Source: a virus. From it: a DNA stretch of 32,447 nucleotides. A program made the translations under genes and the position numbers. The stretch covers positions 1 to 32,447 of the IMG/VR virus record IMGVR_UViG_3300021963_000423; one strand, written 5' to 3'. Shown one piece after another: positions 28,544-32,447 of this stretch. Every line of letters starts with the position of its first letter. Positions within the stretch are counted from its first letter, which is position 1. The notes under the pieces were generated by a model that ran no database searches, had not been told where the DNA came from, and saw only the letters and a program-made list of their open reading frames with translations.

Positions 28544-29944
28544 CTACAGAGTTCTGCAGCTTATGCTAGTAGATAGACCCCCCTCTGAATATGATTGAGA
28601 GACTGTATTTACTACAAACTTAGAGGTATTACCATCTGGGTATCCTTGATAAGGATAGGTAATAGATACAATATCTCCTACAGAAACTACAGGATTTCCA
28701 AAAACTGTCATGTCTACCACAGAGCCCTTATTAATTGCATTATCTTTAATCCAATTACCAAGTGCATCTGCATCTTCGTTTGACTGTATCCATTTTGATT
28801 CAAAAATAAATGGTTCTTTTTTAATATAATCCTTAGAGGTAGTTTCTATTATATTTTCTAATTGTCCAGAGTCGTTGATGGAATTTCCTATAACATAAAA
28901 ACTTGCGGAAGTGTTATCCTGAAGAGGTATTGGGCTCGATGCATTATTTAAAACAAAGCATTCGCCCTCATAGTTATTTAATTTTTGTGCAATGATAGTT
29001 GCATACTCATTGGCACCAGTTGAAAATCTTATTGGCATTACTGGTCTATTATCAAACTTTAGCTTCACGTGATGAATTTCTCGAACAGTTGTTCCAAACT
29101 CGTCTATGGCTGTAGCTGGAATTGTTTTGTTGCTCAATCCTTGAAATGACAAGTCTCCAAATGACATACTAATTAAGTCTTTTGAAAATTGTCCTGAGTA
29201 TCTATTAGTCTCAAATGTATTAATCTTATATTCGGTTTCACTAATATCCATTGCGTATACGTAATCAAAAAAACATGTTCCCTTTTTAGCAAAGACACCA
29301 ACTGTGTTTGATATAGGGATTAAATTATTGGCAACATCTCTATTTGTAGACACTGGACCATACGTGTCTGTTGCAGTTATCATGTATCCATTTACCCATA
29401 TTTTAAACTCTACCTTATTTGAATATGCTTTAATTTTTACATCTATATTAAAAGCTCTTCCTCCGTAAACAGCATTTAAAGTGCTTACGCTACTTACATA
29501 TTCATCTTTAAGTTTAATTTTTTTGCCTTGAACCTGAACACCTTTAACTGTTGCAGTATATGATTTAAAGATATTGATATTTTTGGAGTTTCCATTGATC
29601 GCATCTGGAGTTGTATCTAACTCAATAAAGTATCCAACTTTACCGTTATTGCCTAAAGCAAAAGCCAATCCTCCACACTGTAGCGGTTTCGACTGATCGT
29701 TATCCATAAACATAGTTGTTCCAAATGCATAGTACTTGGCAGAAGAATAAGAATTTGATGTTACGGGTGATGGGGTGACTGAAGCAAAAGATTTTGCCGA
29801 TACCGTATAGGTTGTAGACTCTTGTGTTTGAGTTATTTTTTTAAATGTTTTTTCCTTTGAAACACTTGTAGTAGTTTTAGGAGTAGTACTGGAGCCGCCA
29901 GAGGCTGCTATTATTCCTGCTAATGTAGTAGTATCGACAACCAT
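28544..29944 (-). CDS. Tail hub / minor tail protein
   Basis: 466 residues. A Thr/Ser-rich N-terminal linker (1-60) leads to a concanavalin-like beta region (LAFALGNNGKVGYFIELDT, FKIWVNGYMITATDTYG). The C-terminal ~150 residues (ESKWIQSNEDADALGNWIKD, VFGNPVVSVGDIVSITYP, FVVNTVSQSYSEGGLSTSI) resemble the end of phage tail hub (gp44-like) proteins. It overlaps the preceding stop (TAATG) and ends in TAG just before the internal promoter. Confidence 0.68.
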   Translation of the reverse strand: MVVDTTTLAGIIAASGGSSTTPKTTTSVSKEKTFKKITQTQESTTYTVSAKSFASVTPSPVTSNSYSSAKYYAFGTTMFMDNDQSKPLQCGGLAFALGNNGKVGYFIELDTTPDAINGNSKNINIFKSYTATVKGVQVQGKKIKLKDEYVSSVSTLNAVYGGRAFNIDVKIKAYSNKVEFKIWVNGYMITATDTYGPVSTNRDVANNLIPISNTVGVFAKKGTCFFDYVYAMDISETEYKINTFETNRYSGQFSKDLISMSFGDLSFQGLSNKTIPATAIDEFGTTVREIHHVKLKFDNRPVMPIRFSTGANEYATIIAQKLNNYEGECFVLNNASSPIPLQDNTSASFYVIGNSINDSGQLENIIETTSKDYIKKEPFIFESKWIQSNEDADALGNWIKDNAINKGSVVDMTVFGNPVVSVGDIVSITYPYQGYPDGNTSKFVVNTVSQSYSEGGLSTSISCRTL

Positions 29945-31926
29945 TATTTAATCTCCACCCCTGTGTAATCTGTCCATGCTGTTGCTTGACCAACAACGTG
30001 TGAAGCTGGAGTCGTTCCCAACGCTCCTCTTCCAGCAATCGTGCCGTCAGCATTTTCTTTTATTCTATAAACGCCAGCAGGCTTAAAAAATGTCGTATCG
30101 CCAGCATAGGATGGAACCATTGCTCTATATTTATCTACATCTGTTTGAGATGTAGCCCAGAAAAACTTTGCTCCTAATCCATCTCCTTTATTATATTCAA
30201 ATCCTATAGCGTCATATTCTATTATCTCTGAATCAATTAATAGATACCCAGCATACTGATAAAGCGCTTGTGCATTCTCTGCTTCGTAAGAACTAGTTAC
30301 ATTTGGTTCTAAAAATAGTACATAGTAGCCTATCTGATCTGGCATTGTTTGTTTAGTTTGAGGGTATGGAAGATTAAACCTTAATCCTCCGCCGCCAAGA
30401 ATAGTTACTGGAGATTGCCATACTGGTTCTGCGCTCTGGCCTTGATTTACTATTTGTGGGACTTGCCATCTTACTATAACTTGATTAGTTGCTGGTATCT
30501 CTCTTTTTGAAAAAGATATTATATTTGCAATTCTATTAACACCAGCTACTGTTTTGGGCTCTGAATAAAATGAAAAATTAATATTTCTAGAATTATTATA
30601 CATATAGTTTCTTGTATAAAACTGTAATATGTTATTATCATCAAATACAGCATTCATTTGTGTATCCATACATATCTGCTGTATTGTATCCCAGACTGTC
30701 ATAGTATCATCGGTTGAAAAATACTTAATGATATTAATTGATTCGTCTACCTTTGCTTCAGTTGATGCTGTATTAAAGTTATAGTTTGTCATCCCAACAT
30801 TATCTAAAACAGCAGAGAGTATAGCTGTAACTGGATATGACTCAAGGTATAGATTTGGCATTAATGTTTCCTGTAAATACTTTGCTCCATCTAGCGCTTC
30901 TATGTGAACATCACCGTAGCTTCCTATTGAATATTGGTTGATAAAATAGGTGCCTTGATTAATTGTTTTTATAGTTCCACTTACATCTACTGTCATATAC
31001 ATTTTAATTTCTGCATTTTTTATAAGATAATTCTTATCAGACTTTAAATGATCTGGAGATGAAACTGTATCATCATAAGATAAATATTGCATTGATTCGT
31101 TATCATATTTTGCAAGATCAATGGATAGTGTATTTGCTGTTACTGACCCAACTGGTAGGACCCCATCACCAGCTGAATTTGAAGACTCTTTATTAATAGT
31201 AAAGTTAACGACATCTGAAGATAGATCTCTAACTAGTCTAGGAGATATCTCAATTATTGCAGTTACTCTATCCTGATCTCTATTAGTTGCATTAACTGTG
31301 ACCTCTGTAATTTTTTTATCATTTGATGTAACTAGTGATGATTCTGTTGTAGACCATGAGGTTCCGTAATATATTATTGACTCGCCATTTGAATTAGGAG
31401 TTGCTGAAATTGGTCCAGAATTTGTACCGTCTGAGTACTTTAGTGTGATTGTACATGCTGATGGAATTTCATGATACTTCTCAAATCTAACCAATATCTT
31501 GTTAGCCAAAACAAACTTAGGGTATTTTATTGTCATTGATGCATCTGTATTTATTGCTGATGCCCAATACTTATAGTAGTTTTTTGCTCCCGCAAAATAT
31601 AATCTTGGAAGTGCGGAAGATGGAAGAACTGCTTTAGATCTTTGAAATAAGCCAGGCTCTCCTGCAGAACTACTAGCATCTCCCGATGCAGTGTATATGT
31701 AATATTTAACTCCAGACATAACTGGTCTAAATGGCGCAATAACAGATTCTGCTGGGAATAACTTCCTATATGGCTTAGAGCCATTTGAAACATATTCGCC
31801 TGAAGACTCTACTGTAATATCTTTGATCATTGAGTTCATGTTATACTCAATTAAACATTTAACTCCTGACTGAATGGTATGTGCAGAATATAAATGATTG
31901 ATTAGATCTGTATCTGTGCTTGCCAT
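29944..31926 (-). CDS. Large minor tail / baseplate protein
   Basis: 660 residues from the ATG at 31926 (TAATG with the previous stop); an upstream in-frame start exists but would enter the previous gene. The central part (DVHIEALDGAKYLQETLMPNL, FSTDDTMTVWDTIQQICMDTQMNAVFDDNNILQFYTR) is the pattern of tail-hub/baseplate proteins that form the tail tip around the tape measure. Together with the 466-aa protein it may represent a split hub. Beta-rich throughout. Confidence 0.68.
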   Translation of the reverse strand: MASTDTDLINHLYSAHTIQSGVKCLIEYNMNSMIKDITVESSGEYVSNGSKPYRKLFPAESVIAPFRPVMSGVKYYIYTASGDASSSAGEPGLFQRSKAVLPSSALPRLYFAGAKNYYKYWASAINTDASMTIKYPKFVLANKILVRFEKYHEIPSACTITLKYSDGTNSGPISATPNSNGESIIYYGTSWSTTESSLVTSNDKKITEVTVNATNRDQDRVTAIIEISPRLVRDLSSDVVNFTINKESSNSAGDGVLPVGSVTANTLSIDLAKYDNESMQYLSYDDTVSSPDHLKSDKNYLIKNAEIKMYMTVDVSGTIKTINQGTYFINQYSIGSYGDVHIEALDGAKYLQETLMPNLYLESYPVTAILSAVLDNVGMTNYNFNTASTEAKVDESINIIKYFSTDDTMTVWDTIQQICMDTQMNAVFDDNNILQFYTRNYMYNNSRNINFSFYSEPKTVAGVNRIANIISFSKREIPATNQVIVRWQVPQIVNQGQSAEPVWQSPVTILGGGGLRFNLPYPQTKQTMPDQIGYYVLFLEPNVTSSYEAENAQALYQYAGYLLIDSEIIEYDAIGFEYNKGDGLGAKFFWATSQTDVDKYRAMVPSYAGDTTFFKPAGVYRIKENADGTIAGRGALGTTPASHVVGQATAWTDYTGVEIK

Positions 31927-32357
31927 TATACTTCTTCCAGTGTAATCGATACACTCCAATGTGGCTCTATGCCTCTTTTAATTACGCTAAATGAAGCATC
32001 TGCAAACATTACTTTAATTACTTCTGCAGTGCTTTCTTGATTAGTTCCGTCTGTTGCTAAATTAACTTTAATATTAAATGCAGTTCTTCCTGCTGAGCTA
32101 TAATAAAAGTCTCTAAGATCTTTTGCTCCCCATGCCCCGTCAACTGTTAAAGCGCTTGTATGAGGCAACATTTCCCAAGATAGTGATATGCGGCGTTTAT
32201 CTGCAACCCAAAACTTTCTAAGTCCGCCATTCACCATTCTGGCAGAAGTTTCAATTCTTATTGGGCTAATGTCAAATGCAGACCTATTGTGTTCTGTGAC
32301 TTTACGGTATGATCCACCAGACTCTATCTGTAGGATTGACCCTCTAGGCATTAACAT
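31926..32357 (-). CDS. Small tail protein (distal-tail-like position)
   Basis: 143 residues, beta-rich (RKFWVADKRRISLSWEMLPH, GIEPHWSVSITLEEV), the type of small protein that often follows the tape-measure gene in siphophages of actinobacteria, where the distal tail protein or a tail-tip adaptor lies. The start ATG has GAGG 7 bases upstream; a second ATG lies two codons later. No motif proves the assignment. Confidence 0.65.
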   Translation of the reverse strand: MLMPRGSILQIESGGSYRKVTEHNRSAFDISPIRIETSARMVNGGLRKFWVADKRRISLSWEMLPHTSALTVDGAWGAKDLRDFYYSSAGRTAFNIKVNLATDGTNQESTAEVIKVMFADASFSVIKRGIEPHWSVSITLEEV

Positions 32358-32358
32358 A

Positions 32359-32447
32359 TCATGACCTCTTATTCGTTACAACTCGACCCATTGATGCTCC
32401 AACGCGAGCCATCCTTTGGTCAAATTTATTCATTACGTCGTCAACGG
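32359..32447 (-). CDS. C-terminal end of an upstream gene (possibly the tape measure protein)
   Basis: The last 28 codons of a frame that enters from the right edge and ends in TGA: VDDVMNKFDQRMARVGASMG then a basic tail ending KRS. Helical, with a polar basic C-terminus. By position just upstream of the distal tail gene it may be the end of the tape measure protein, but too little is visible to say. Confidence 0.5.
   Translation of the reverse strand, partial: VDDVMNKFDQRMARVGASMGRVVTNKRS

Overview
The window is a piece of an AT-rich tailed bacteriophage genome. Every supported gene lies on the minus strand and they are densely packed, many with 4-base stop/start overlaps (ATGA or TAATG). 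The phage assignment rests on a terminase pair, a CHAP-type endolysin, a tail-gene block, a phage-encoded replisome and a tRNA cluster. The host is inferred, not proven, to be a Gram-positive bacterium, perhaps a low-GC actinobacterium. The main reason is that three genes start 6-7 bases after a clean -10 box, the arrangement of leaderless mRNAs that is common in Actinobacteria; the CHAP lysin is consistent with this.

Transcription runs from high to low coordinates. From 32447 down to 20041 lies a tail block: the last codons of an upstream gene (possibly the tape measure), a 143-aa tail protein, two large baseplate or tail-hub-like proteins, two smaller tail proteins, two ~1000-residue tail-tip or fibre proteins (one with a 12-bp repeat encoding eleven xFPP units), and three small genes with their own strong promoter. 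A terminator at 19979-20004 closes the block.

From 19960 to 9095 lies replication and recombination: a metallophosphoesterase, a MerR-like HTH protein, zinc microproteins, a conserved gene broken by an in-frame amber codon, DnaB-like helicase, DnaG-like primase, a gp32-like ssDNA-binding protein, a second terminator (14704-14737), a bacterial DnaE-type DNA polymerase, a MazG-like pyrophosphohydrolase, RecA, a zinc ribbon and a PD-(D/E)XK resolvase-like nuclease. Next comes a string of very small membrane proteins including a XapX-domain protein, then a Cas4-like Fe-S nuclease, a RuvC-like resolvase and an FkbM-type methyltransferase.

From 6235 to 1 come a 48-aa HTH protein, an all-alpha phage protein, the small and large terminase subunits, four tRNAs (Met/Ile-CAT, Arg-TCT, Lys-TTT, Arg-CCG) behind their own promoter, the endolysin, and an accessory group: short-chain dehydrogenase, thermonuclease, 2-oxoglutarate/Fe(II) oxygenase and, at the left edge, an Hsp20 small heat-shock protein. 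A CIRCE-like palindrome sits at the predicted transcription start of Hsp20.

Most notable are that CIRCE-like operator, the amber codon, the in-frame xFPP repeat, promoters interlocked with terminator hairpins, and at least five genes shorter than 60 codons that the overlapping gene chain makes credible.
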